From Allomyces macrogynus ATCC 38327 (lineage: Eukaryota; Blastocladiomycota; Blastocladiomycetes; Blastocladiales; Blastocladiaceae), in NCBI GenBank assembly GCA_000151295.1, contig GG745371.1, positions 325,282 through 362,923 of the forward strand: a DNA stretch of 37,642 nucleotides, given 5' to 3'. Positions 19,599 to 30,687 of the stretch are shown piece by piece (the stretch's first letter is position 1; every line of letters begins with the position of its first letter). A model generated the notes under the pieces. That model saw nothing but the letters and a program-made list of their open reading frames with translations, made no database searches and had not been told where the DNA came from. A program made the translations under genes and the position numbers.

Positions 19599-22500
19599 TC
19601 AAGCAGCCTGGTTCGTTGCCGCCGCCGCCATGGACCCGTCATCGACCTTCACATCCCCCGTCGTCCCCATTGACGACTGCCCGCGCGCACTGTTCTCGCT
19701 CGACCACACCTTGCTCAGCACGTACATGACGTCGTTCGCATTGAGCACGACCTCCGGGTGCGGCGCCGTGTAGACAAACGACGCGTCATTGCCCAACTTG
19801 GCCGACGGCGCGCGGTACAGCCCAACCGTGACGACGCCGTACTCGATGCACAAGTCGGCAAACAAGTCCTTGAACGGTCGCCCGACGTACTCGGGCGGCA
19901 CGTCGATCGTGTAGAGGAACGACGGCTGCAATCGCAATTCGCGGTCGAGCCTTAAGTGCGTGCGCGTGCGAATGCCCGCGAACAGCTTGACAATATCGAG
20001 CACGACCGGGTTGTAGTAGTGCGAGACAAGAATCGTGTCGAGCAAGTTGGGGCAAAATGCTTCGCCCGATGCGAATTGCGGCGTATAGAACATTTGCCAC
20101 CGCGGCGGGATCGCGTTGCTGCGCGTGCGCCGCCGGCGCGGCGTCGGCAACGTAGGAGACGTCGGTTTCGCGCCGGTACTGGGCTCGTCGATGCGTGGCG
20201 CCGCCGACCACGCCGAGTCGATCGTCGGCATGGTGAACCCGGGTGACCCGGGGACGTTCCCAACCACATCGTCCTGCGTCGCGATTCGACGACGGAGCCG
20301 ACGCCGCGTGTCGCGCTGCATAGTCGCGACCGCGCGCGTCTGGGCCGTCGTCGACGACCCCATCACGTCGACGCTCATACTGGACCGCGCCACGTCTGCG
20401 ACAAGTCCGATACTGACGACCGTTTCGCCCTCGTGCATGCCGTCCTGCAGCGGCGAGTCGACGCGTGTCTGCGCGCGCTCGTCGCCATCGTCGACCCACG
20501 GAGTCGCTTGCAGTGGATGCAGGTGGTAATGGTGCGTGCCACCGACCCCCGTCACGTCGGCCGACGGGTCGAGGTACTTGATCGCATTGGCGTCGTTGAG
20601 CTCAACCATCGTGTACATATGGCCGCGCCGCACGCCGGGCACGGTTGACGTCATGATCGATTCGTGCAGGCTGTTGTTGGCCGTTGTGCGCGCGGCGACG
20701 TGCGCGACTAAGTGCCGCGTGAGAATCGGGCCGAGGTCGACGAAATCGTCACCGACCGCGTCGTCCCCCGGGATCGGACGCGACTCGGCGTCCTGCAGGA
20801 TCACGACGCGGTCGGCGGCAGTCACATTCGCGCGCTGCAAGTCCTTGCGTCTGCGCGGGTTCGCGGCCATGAAGTAGACGAGCGGGAACGGCGCGAGGAA
20901 CCGGAACTCGTCGGGCGACGGCAACGTCGTCGACAGGAACAAAATCGGGCGCAGGTCCTCGGCGGGAATGTGGGCGCCGCGCACCGTGCACAGGAACCGC
21001 GACAGATGCCAGGACGTCGTGATCACAACCATATGGCCCGTCAGATGCATGCCGTCGTCGACGCGCACGTCGTCGACGCGTTTCGGTGCCTTGCGCAACA
21101 GATGGCACAGCGCGATCTTGCGGTTGTCGGAAAATGGCGTGTCGGGCTGGCCAATGACGTAGGGTGTCGAAGGGAGCGGCGGCATGACGGGTGGGTTGGA
21201 CGTGGACGAGCCCGACGACTCGGACGGTTGCCGGCGGAGAGTGAAGTGCGAGGGGAGGCCCTTGGACGCTGACGTCGAGAGGATGGGCGGGTGGTTCTGC
21301 AACGACGCGTCAAACTGCTCCCTGTTCTACAAGAGGGCGGACATTGCAATGTGAGAAAGTGGAGAGAGGAACCAGGCCGGAGCCGTCGAGCGCCGCACGT
21401 ACCAGAGCGAGAACAAGATTAATTTCGTGCAGGCCCTGCGCAATGCACACAATGTCTTCGTTGCCGCGCAGCACGTACTCGCTGCCCGGGTTGAGAATCA
21501 CGTGGTAGTCCTCGGTCTCGAATTCGTTGGACCGGTGCAGGATCGGAATGCGAACGGCAATGGCAACGATTTGGAACTCGAGGAACATGTACTACAATCA
21601 GGCGCGGACCCGAAAAATCAATTGATTGAGACCCACAGGGTGGAGAAGAGTGTTGCGTACCGCAGCAACGTGATGGAAGCGCTTGCCCTGGAACACCTCG
21701 GGCACCGCCATCGAGTAGATTTCGTGGCCGAGACCGTCGCCGTACTGCGCCATCCACGGCTCATCGTAGTGGTCCTCTGGGCTCATGGTCGAGACTAAAT
21801 TTATCATCATGGTCGCGACGCCGCGGTGAATGCAGTTGGCGCCAAGCAGACTCTGCTTCATTTCGTCGGCGCAAACGACGGCCGTAGCGTGCACCATGTG
21901 GTACCGCTCAAACTCGGGCCGGTGCGTGTAAATGTACAAGTGCGTGAGCGGCGCATACCGCACGACCGACCAGACGCGCAGCACGTTGCGCTCGTCTTCG
22001 CGCGTCGTGTTGTTGCTGATAAAAAAGACGGCGTCGGCAGTCGTGATTTTCGCTCGGCCAAAGGTCGGTTGGGTTGAGCGCCGATCCTTGAATGTAGAAG
22101 ACGCGACTGTGGAAGACGGGCGCGGAAATGAGGGCCTTGACGGCCGGCGAGGGACTGCGGCGCGAGAGGAACACGACTTGGAGCGGTTTCGAGCCTTCCT
22201 GTTATAGGTGGAATGTCACGTTAGAAGAGGCGCAAGCAAAATATGCCCCAAATCAGGGCCAAACGCACGTTGTGGAACAGCGCCTGGAGCAAAGATGTGA
22301 CCAAGCCCGGGTCATCGAATCGGCCAATAAACACTACGTGCTGGTTCTTGGTGTGCTTGACGTACGAGCCGCCGCCGTCGCGCTTGGCGCGCCACGCCTC
22401 GAGCGCGGACGAGACCATGCCCGGCACCGACACAAACGCAAACGCAATGGCGACAATGACGACGACCCTCCCCTGCCAGCTCTTGGGCGTGATATCGCCA

Positions 22501-24205
22501 AAACCAACCGTAGAGAGGGTGACGATTGTCAAATACAACGAGTCAACAACCGTGAGCGCCTGGTCGTCGAACATGACCTGCGTGTATTGGAAGGCGCACA
22601 TGGTTGTGTAGATGATGGTGACAATCGTCGCGAGCACGTTGACGAGCTTGCCTTGGATCGCATCCACCTGCTCAATCGTATCGGACAGTTCAAGCCGAAT
22701 GTGCATGAACCGGCGCACGCGCGAAATGAACGGAATCGAGCGCAAAAAGTAGGGCACATAAAGCATGCGGCCATTTTCGACCAGCTTGGCAATCAAAAAC
22801 GGAATCGTCGTGAGCACATCGACGGCCGTTTCGAGCGTCATCAAGGTCCGGTAGCGGTCTTGGCTGAACGTGATGCGCGAAATGAATGCAATGAGGTTGA
22901 TGATGGAGAAGACTGTTTCAGGGTGTCGTTGAAACGTGTCAGCCAATCCGTTGCTCCGCAGCAGCAGTACTGACAGAGAAAGACATGACACGCACCGTAG
23001 CAAATAACCCAAATGGGTTCGGGCCGCGGGACAAACAACCACGGCGGCTCGAATCCGGCCATGGGCACATCTCCGAGCAACGGGTAGATGGCCGCCATTT
23101 CAACGAGGTAGAGGATAATGTGCGCAGCGTCGGTGATGAGGTTGAGCATGATCGCAAAGCCTCGCAGCGGTTTGGACTGCACAAACAGGTAGAGCGTGCT
23201 GAGAAAAGCGCGCAAATGAACACACACGTCGTTGAGCGACCCTTGGCGCTCCTTGCGACGGCGACGCTCGTAAATGTACCGTGCCGGGTTGATCGACTGC
23301 AACGACGACGACCCAAACGACCGCTCATTTTGCACAGTCGACCACGGCCGATGCCAATTACGTCGGTACACCGAGACCATATCCTGGAACTCGGAGCTCA
23401 GGCCTAAATCCTTCATCGCCGCACGGTCATGGCGCTCCTTGGGCGAGCGAATCGTCGCGCCGGCCAGAGCCTTGAGTGGCTGGGCGAGCCAAGGCGGAGA
23501 ATGGTCGCTGCCACTATCGCCATCACTGTCGCTCGACCGGTCGTCGTCCGAGTCGCTGCCATGGTCGCTCGCTGGGTCATCGAGGTGGCGAGCGCGATGA
23601 ATGTTTGCGAGCCGGCGGCGGTCGTAATGCGGGCGATTCGGAAGCCCATGCAGGTGACGAGGAAGCTCGGGCGTCGACTCGGTGGTGCGCCCAAAAAACC
23701 ACGCTTGACGACGCAACGTCGTGGCCGAGTCGACGCTGTCCTCAGCATCGGCGTCGTTGATGAGATCGAGCGATGCTGGCGCGGGCACAGTACGGCGGTG
23801 CCGATGGTCTGGACTATCGCGAGCGTGGCGGCCCGACTGGTGGCGGCGCACGTGCGAGAAAAAGCTGCCGTCGGCGCCGTCGCTCGACGACGTGTGAAAA
23901 GGCTCAATGTCATCGATGAAGCGTGCGGCGCGGACTGGCGGCGTCATTGCTCTTGTCGATACGGCAGTTGCCGCTTGCGAGTTCGCGTTGGCGTCTTGCG
24001 CTGGTGCGGGTCGGCGAGCAGCTTGCGCGTGAGCGGCAGGCGGCGGCGGCGGGTCCATGGCGGGCGGGCATGCAAGGTCTATATAGCATCGAGCGCGCGG
24101 TTGAGGAGCACTTGCGACTTGGTTGCAGCAGTTGCAGCAGTTGCAGCCTGTTGCAAGTGGTGGTGGTGGTGGGGTCCAGACTTCAACAGACTTTCCGCCT
24201 TCCAT
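19599..24205 (-). CDS. BK/Slo-type calcium-activated potassium channel
   Basis: Plasma-membrane K+ channel alpha subunit with cytoplasmic RCK gating domains. Minus-strand exons: 24205-22996, 22912-22269, 22198-21661, 21591-21403 and 21326-19599. The sum is 4309 nt, one base too many; the excess is a T in a TTT at 22060-22062 (after 'NPTD'), where one T fewer restores the conserved 'DLxRxKI' RCK1 segment and gives 1435 aa. N-terminus: long, disordered, with an Asp/Ser tract. Then an S1-S6 core: S1 near 340-365, S4 near 454-476 ('FLRSIPFISRVRRF'), selectivity filter 'TLSTVGFGDITPK' near 535, then RCK1 ('VVFIGRF'...'VFYIQGSALNP'). RCK2 follows, with a low-complexity insert, in the last exon. ATG 24205 is the first in frame; ATG 24058 has a stronger context (GCCCGCCATGG). 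Confidence 0.92.
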
Positions 24206-25553
24206 CGTTGCCTCTTTGCTCTGGGCACACGTGGTGCCAGGCACCACCGTCCATCCCCGGCAGCAGCCCTCAACGCGAAAGCGAAGGACGCGTCAACTGC
24301 GCCCGCAGCTTCGCCTTCCACGCAGGCACACCGATGTTGATGGGCGCGCACCCCACGTGGGCCACGGAACTGTATCCGGCAACTTGCGGCGTCGCGACGA
24401 GACAGGGCGCGCGTACGCCACAGCAAGACCCCACCGTTCGACCGTGGGTAGAACGCCTGCCATGGGCCGCAAACTGGGCCCCAACTCCCTCGGCCACTTT
24501 TGTAGTCTTCTCGTCGCACAAATTGATGGTCAATGCGAATGCGTCCAGCGTCGTCTGTGAATCAATCCCTCTGTCGCAAGCTCACGGCGCGGCGTTCTCA
24601 GGTTGGCACGATGCCAGCAAGCCCGAGACCAAAAGAACTGGACATGCATTCATTTCCAGAGTTGCCTGCCTTTCCAGAACTTGTGGTTTGGTCGAAGAGT
24701 GCGCTGGTGCTTCTCAGACGTTATCCCATCATCAGCGCTCCATTGTGAAATCAGCGTCAGGCGAAACTGCTGCCCTTGTTGATCGTGTTTGCTGGCCTTC
24801 ACGACCAAGAAACTGGCTAAGGCATCACTATCCTTCTTTTGACAAAGTAAGAGATTTGCCCGTCTTTGCCCGTCGCTGATGGATACAAGCACGATCAGTC
24901 TCGGTCTCGGACTTCGAGTGCTTGAAATGGCCAAACCTACGGCACAACCATCCTGTCGACCATTTTGCATGACAGCGCGAGTTTGCTGCAAGCAATGCTT
25001 CCACGTCAGAGTTCTAACGCAAGCTCAACGAGCCGTTATCGCGCCCTTCCATTCCGTCACGCTTTTTTGGTTCAAGGATCCACAGTATGGCGAGGAACGC
25101 CCTCCCACGGCGTGGCTGCTTTATGTTCGATGCACTTTAAAGCGTCGCGACAGCTTTGGCAGGCAAATATTGAACAGGCCGCCCTAGAGACTGCATTGCT
25201 CCACGATGCAGACGTTGTAGCCAGAAGTGCAATCAAAGAGCACGCGCTGACAGCCCAGTATCGCCAAATTGGACGTGGTTGGAAAATTTTACCTTCACCG
25301 AGAAGTTTGTTCTCCTCTTCTCGCAGATTTGGTAGGCGGCGATTGTCGTCAAAACATTACCAGCAAGACCAGTGAGTGTCCACAAATGACTATTGGGCAA
25401 ATTCAATCGATGTTGCTTTTCCATGCAGTTGCGCTCTGGAACCAGTGCTGAGTTTATGGCCGACGGCTTTGCTCATGGTACTGGAGCGACTGCCAGAACC
25501 GATTGAAGACAGCAAATGCATTTTGATGGGAACACAATTGGGATGAGCAGACG
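24206..25553. other. Long spacer, no recognised gene
   Basis: Holds the promoter side of the potassium channel. An open frame at 24334-24879 (plus, 181 codons) has no recognisable domain. Between about 24960 and 25550 the plus strand may include degraded upstream parts of the Helitron helicase that follows, but I could not match them with confidence. Confidence 0.4.
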
Positions 25554-26262
25554 TTGCTCATGCATGGCAAGACATCAACTGACTTCCCATCGCTTCCACA
25601 TATCTTGGACGCACTTTGCCAGCGAATGAATGCTGCTGCTAACCCACCTCTTGCGCACGAGCAGGCCTATGACTATCAGTGGTTGCGCGATGTGGTCCAA
25701 GGCCTGCGATTCAACAACGATCAGCAACGCACGTTCAACACGATCATGAATGCTGATCGCTATGATAGTTTGCACCAACAGCGGTGCAGGTGGGCTTGAC
25801 CATGTTCCGACCGAATTTTCAACAGTCATTCCCCGTCCAGTTTCCCGCCGCATCGGCTCAAGCTCAAAATTGATGTTCTGGTAATTCTCGGCCTGCACAA
25901 CCTCGAGCCAGTGCGCGGCCTGTGCAATGAGACCCGCACGATCCTCACTCAGTGTCGAAGAAACGTTTGTCGCCATAATTATCAGTCGGGAGCTCGCCAA
26001 CAACAGTGAAGTTGTCATTCCGCGGATTGACCTGATCTCTAAAGTTGCTGATGATATGCCAATCTGCATGCGCTGTCGCTTTCCCTGATTCAACTTGCGG
26101 CGCTTGCCATGACGCCATAACGATGAACAAGAGTGAGGGCAGACACTTTTGCGAGTTGGCATCTACCTCCCACGTCCAGTTTTCACGCACGGCCAATTAT
26201 TCGTGGCCATGGCGCGCTGTTGGGAACCGTCAGGCATCCGCATCCTGGCAGCGGGTGGGGGC
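25554..26262 (+). mobile_element. Helitron (PIF1-like) helicase remnant, internally deleted
   Basis: Short, ordered blocks of a Helitron RepHel-type helicase in changing frames. 25554-25780 carries 'LMHGKTSTDFPSLP' and 'LRFNNDQQRTFNTIM' (the segment before the Walker A motif). 25842 onward carries 'LKLKIDVLVI' and 'EPVRGLCNETRTI'; about 25990-26085 carries 'VVIPRIDL'; 26152-26250 carries 'IYLPRPVFTHGQLFVAMA'. In PIF1-like helicases of Helitrons these motifs occur in this order near the C-terminus. Walker A/B and the middle motifs are missing: the sequence jumps straight from the pre-Walker block to the C-terminal part, so several hundred codons are deleted. I found no HUH Rep domain and did not locate element ends. 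Confidence 0.72.
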
Positions 26263-26703
26263 ATCACGGCCAACAATCGAAGTATTGCAGTCGCGTGTGT
26301 TTTCTTTGTGCTTGATTTTGGTCCTGTTCGCTTTCATTTTTTTGCTCAACGGTTAGCGGATTTGGGCCCGGCGATGCAGGAAACCAACGCGATTTCGAGC
26401 ATGCACATGCTGCCACCGGCCAATTCGCTGGCCTGGACCATGCCACCAGCGTATCCGTCTGCCGGACAGCAGTTTCCTCGCCTTGTTCCACACCAGGCCA
26501 CGTCTGACGTGCTCAACCCGGCCGTCCCCGCCGTCGCTTCGTTTATTCCGACCGAAACTTGCGCTGCACCTGCTCTTGGCCTCCCTTCCGCTTCCGAGGA
26601 CGGCAGCAGGGCGTCTGGATTGCGTTGGCGATTCCACACCATGGATAATGAACCTGCAGACGTCGCGGTTGTCGCAGCGCAACTGCAGCACTAGGCGCCG
26701 CGC
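26263..26703 (+). other. Open stretch upstream of member F
   Basis: An open frame continues from the helicase remnant to a TAG at 26692-26694. It encodes Pro/Ala-rich sequence resembling the low-complexity linkers of the RS family but contains no conserved module. It may be 5' remains of member F. Confidence 0.3.
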
Positions 26704-27756
26704 ATGAGCATGGCCGCCCATGCTTCCGATTTGGTGACGGCTCAAGCACCGGCGGCCATGTTTGATGCCTTGATTACTCTTGGCCAACCATCCGCAACCG
26801 CACCGCCCGTTACTCGGCACCGCGGTTGCTCACGGTCGCATTCGCGCGACAAGGCGCAGTCCAAATCGTTGCCTCGCGAGTCTACTTCGCGCGGCAGCGT
26901 CCGCCGATCTCGATCGCGCTCACACTCCCCACGCGATTGCTCTTTGTTGCTGCCATCTCGTCGCCGACACGGCTCCCGTTCCCGCTCGAGCTCGCTGTCA
27001 CGCCGATCCAAGTCGCGGTCCCCTCGCCGTCGTTCCACGTCACCGTCATCGCGACGCCGCCGTTCTGACAAGTCCCGCTCTCCGTCGCGTCGCTCTCAGT
27101 CACGGACACGCCACCGCCGCTCACCGCACTGGCGCCGGACGCGGTCGCTCTCGCGCTCGCCATCGCGCTCTCCGTCCCGCTCTCCACCGCAGCACAAGTC
27201 TTCCGACCGACATTGGAAACCGTCAGGTCCACGCGACTCGACCACGGAGTGGTCCGGCCCAACCTCCCGTTCGCGCGTCAAGTTGACACTGCGTGTGCCG
27301 CGACTCCCCGTCAACGACCGGTGGGAGACCAATGCTGCAGCATTGTTCGAGACATTTCGCATATCCTGGCGCTTGACGTGGACTTTGAGAGTGGCACGGG
27401 GCGCTTGGTCCTCGCGGAGAAGCACCAGTGCGTCGGAATTGTTTGTAGGCTGGCAAGGTGCGCAAGCGCGAAATGGTACATTTCCCTCGCGTGTAGAGTG
27501 GCTTTGCGCGCTGTTGAGTGCAGCTGGGTGGTGCTGAGCGGTTTCCTGTTTGAGGAATGACCGCGCTTCGCGTTTTAAAATGGTTCACGAACCGTTCCGC
27601 TAATCCGGGCACCGGTACCGATTCCAGTTTGTCGAGCCATTTCGGAACCCGACGCCGCGGCCCGTCTTTGTCGCGCTCAACTTGCCCACCGACGCCAACT
27701 ACTACAACGTGATTATGGGCTTCGACCGATCCACGAACCGCTCGCTCGCCCTTTAG
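26704..27756 (+). pseudogene. RS-domain family member F (RS tract, RRM-like 1, truncated RRM-like 2)
   Basis: The ATG at 26704 opens a long RS domain (about residues 40-180, many RSRS repeats), then RRM-like 1 ('LTLRVPRLPVNDRW'). The frame slips near 27347 (TTCGAG where TTCCGAG would keep frame) and resumes as 'RDISHILALDVDF', 'GTGRLVLAEK'. Exon 1 (26704-27427) is one base short for its phase. The intron 27428-27496 is normal. Exon 27497-27554 is 58 nt, the same length and phase as B's exon 4, but is followed by GA instead of GT, so this donor is lost. The matching acceptor (27627) and exon start ('RPVFVALNLP') remain, ending early at TAG 27754-27756. The N-terminal module is absent. Likely a decaying copy. 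Confidence 0.5.
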
Positions 27757-27770
27757 GTTCTGTGCCGGAT

Positions 27771-28200
27771 ATGGCTCCCAGAACCACGGCGTCGTACGAG
27801 CACCGCAGTTGCCCGTTGCCGTCCAAGTCGCGGATCGCGTCCACCTCGCGTGCACGCCTGCGGTCGCGATCACGGTCCTCCTCACCATCGGCTCGCCGGC
27901 ACTCCTGCACTCCAGAATTTTTCACTGGGTTGCCACAGTCGCCACTCTCGGCGATGTTTGGGTTCTCCCTGGCGTCGGTTTTACGCCACACTGCAACACG
28001 CTGCCCGACCTCCACCCCCACAGGCGCGTCATGGGTCCGGACGCGCGTGACAACGACTGGCGACAGCGACAGGCATGCATCGACGTGCATCAGCTTGTTG
28101 TTGGACTGGACGCACGGTCTAGTCTGCCAGATGGGGACAAGTCTCGACCACTTGATTCTTTCTCTCTCCACACTTGCTGTCGCACCACCTCTTCACCAGT
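27771..28200 (+). pseudogene. RS-domain family member G, short fragment
   Basis: Immediately after F, an ATG at 27771 opens 'RARLRSRSRSSSPSARR', another RS tract. Farther on, near 28029 in another frame, 'RVMGPDARDNDW' weakly resembles the start of RRM-like 1 in F ('RVPRLPVNDRW'). Nothing more of the family is recognisable before the next gene. Called a fragment on this limited similarity. Confidence 0.3.
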
Positions 28201-28279
28201 GGCTCCATCTTGAACCAACGAAGGACAAGTGTGTACTTCACGACCGATCCAAGTGCGCTGACCCGAAAACGTTTATCCG

Positions 28280-30476
28280 ATGGCACCTGCCGACTCGCTT
28301 GCAAACCAGGAGGAAGAGCCATTGCCAATGGCACCGCCTGGATATGCGCAAGCAGCCGCTGTTCGGAGACCCACTCTGCAATATATCGATCAAGCTCCCG
28401 GCTCCTCGGGCGATGCACCGCCCAACTACGTCTCAGAGGCCGTCAGCAACCTCGACGTAGGCCCTGCTGTTCTTTCGACGCAAGCCGAGGCCACGCCCGT
28501 CGTTGTCGACGGCTGCGTGACGCAGGCGCGCTGCGAGGCCCATTTGCGCATTCTCGGCGCCTTCCAGTCGATGCAGTTGCCGAACGATGAAGTTGCTGAT
28601 CTGTACTTGCCACATGCTTTGCGTTATGCCCAAGCATCTGGTCGCGTGGAGGAAATTGACTATGCCATGTTTGGCGCGTTCGCGTTAGCATTTTCCTGTG
28701 TCGTGGCGAGATTCGTTACGAAAAATGGATGCGCGCGCTTGCTCTGACAATTCACGATGACACACAACTCGTTGCTGAGCCGCCAATTCCGCCCATCGAT
28801 GTGGCCATGTTCTGGTTCGCGCACATGGTTCGTGCTGTGTTGCCATGTAATGCGATGTGATGACGCCTGACAGTGGGGCTCATGATGCGTGTAGCTCTCG
28901 CCGATCCGCTACAACGACGATATGAACCGGCTTTTCGGTGCACAGATCCTTGACGTGGCGTTCCCGCTCGAGCGCATGGTATTGACGTTCTTGTTGTACT
29001 TCGACGTATGGTCAAGAGCTCGACGTTATTTCTCACCCTGACTTGGACATCCAGGCGCATTTCCTCTGCAGTGGCACCGAATGCCCGGCCTCGCAGGAGT
29101 TCTGGTCAACTCGCGTGTCGCGCACCATGCCGTGCGACGCGGCACCATGGACCACTGACGCGTCTGTGCCGCTGCACGTTGTCTGTCCGAAATGCGTGCT
29201 GGCGATTGACCCCGACACCGACGCGTACCTGCGGTTCCGATTCAATGGCCAGCTGATCAAGTGTGATTCGTGCACGACCGTCTTCTCCATCAATGAAGTC
29301 TCGGCGCGCCGGTTCTTGGACGAGCTCAAGGCGGCAGTCGCTAAGGACATGCCGTTCACCGCGCTCCCGGGCGTGCACATTGATCCAAAGACGCGCGTGT
29401 GGGCGGTGGAGAATGGCGCGGCGGATCTCGGCATGCTTTTGGGCCACAAGAGCTGGGCGCCGCTCCTTACGGGAAACGGCAGTGAGGGTGGGGACAGTAA
29501 ACTGCTGACGTGGGAGGCAATCGCCTCGGCTGCGGTTCGCCCATCGTTCAACGCGACCAAAAGCAAGTTGAAAAACGGCAACCTGTTCCGCAGTATGCTC
29601 GCCAGCTACCGCGACTTTGCGACAGGCCCGTGGTCCATGGATCTCGTGCAGGCCGTGCTGCGGCAGCGCGAGTTTACGCACAAGATGGCGGCCACCGAGT
29701 ACTCGGACCGCACGCGCAGGATCGCGACGCAGGCGACGGTTCGCTACCACAAGCTCATGCTGATGCTCGCCAAGCACCGCGACATGTTCATGGTCCCGAC
29801 GCTCGACATTGACCTGGCGTGGCACACGCACCAGCTGCACCCGCGTCGGTACGCGGCCTACACGTTTGAAAAGCTCGGCGCGGTGTTGAACCACGACGAC
29901 ACGATCGAGTCGCCGCGGCTCAAGGAAGGGTTCACCAAGACGGCGCACGTGTGGTCGGAAATGTTTAGCGAGCCGTACGCGTGCGACGCTGCTTTCCGGG
30001 GCTTTTGGACGGCTAGCAAAGTCGCGACCGCGACCATCGCGGCGCCTGTCATGCTCCCGCTGTTGATGCGGCGTGCGTCCAAACACAAGTCGGCCGTCAA
30101 CGAGCAGGGCGGGTGCGTGGCACTTCCTGCTGCGGACGTCACACCGTTGCACTTGCGCAATGCATTTGCGTTCCGCCCACGGCCCGGCGCCAATCTCGTC
30201 TCGAGCTCAGCCAAGGAGCGGGGGTCGCGGTCGGTCAACGCGGCCACAAATCACGATGACTCGCGGCTGGATCCGCGCGTGCTGCCGGCGTACTTCTACA
30301 GCTCGTGTGCCGTCACGTCCAGTTTCTTTTCGGATGCCGTGTGCGCGGGTCTCGGGTACCCAGATCTGGGCAACTCGGTGGGCGGCGTTGCGACCTGTGG
30401 AGCGTATGCACCTGCGGGGTGCGGTGCAGCGTGGAGTCTTTGCAGTACGGGGATGAGCGGATGCGGCGGCCTGTAG
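28280..30476 (+). CDS. GRDP/DUF1399 family protein
   Basis: Glycine-rich-domain-containing (DUF1399) family protein; the biochemical function in fungi is unknown. Proposed exons: 28280-28827, 28895-28978 and 29019-30476. The sum is 2090 nt, one short of a multiple of three. The missing base fits near 28683 (GCGTT where GCGGTT would join 'DYAMFGAFA' to 'RGEIRYEKWMRAL'), giving about 696 aa. The family's hallmark 'DIDLAWHTHQLHP' lies near 29806-29844. An earlier copy of the same type of element is 'PPIDVAMFWFAHM|LSP', split by the first intron. The third exon also carries a Cys pair set ('CPKCVLAID', 'KCDSC') that may bind zinc, and a Cys/Gly-rich C-terminus. The second intron is short (40 nt). 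ATG 28280 is the first in frame. Confidence 0.82.
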
Positions 30477-30687
30477 ATTATTCCTGTTGTCGTCTTGGAA
30501 ACGGGAGGCCATTCCATTTTTGAAAGCGCGAGTTTGAGTACTGGAGACAGTCACAAGATGTGGAAGCGATGTTAGCTCCACCCCCATTTTCTGCTCTCGA
30601 CAAAGGGGAGCCGGAGCCATATTTGCGCTAGGTGGAAGGCAACCCCGAGAAAATGCTGCTCTAGATTGAACAGCTCTCTATTGCGGA

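Noticed and set aside
24075..24090. TATATA-like element upstream of the ATG at 24058 of the channel gene
   Set aside because: Only about 20 bp before that ATG, too close for a transcription start plus leader, and it would lie inside the coding frame if the ATG at 24205 is used.
23429..24340. 303-codon plus-strand open frame opposite the potassium channel N-terminus
   Set aside because: Antisense to a confident coding exon; its Arg/Val/Ala-rich composition is the mirror of the Asp/Ser/Arg-rich exon. No domain seen. The same applies to 20712-21272.
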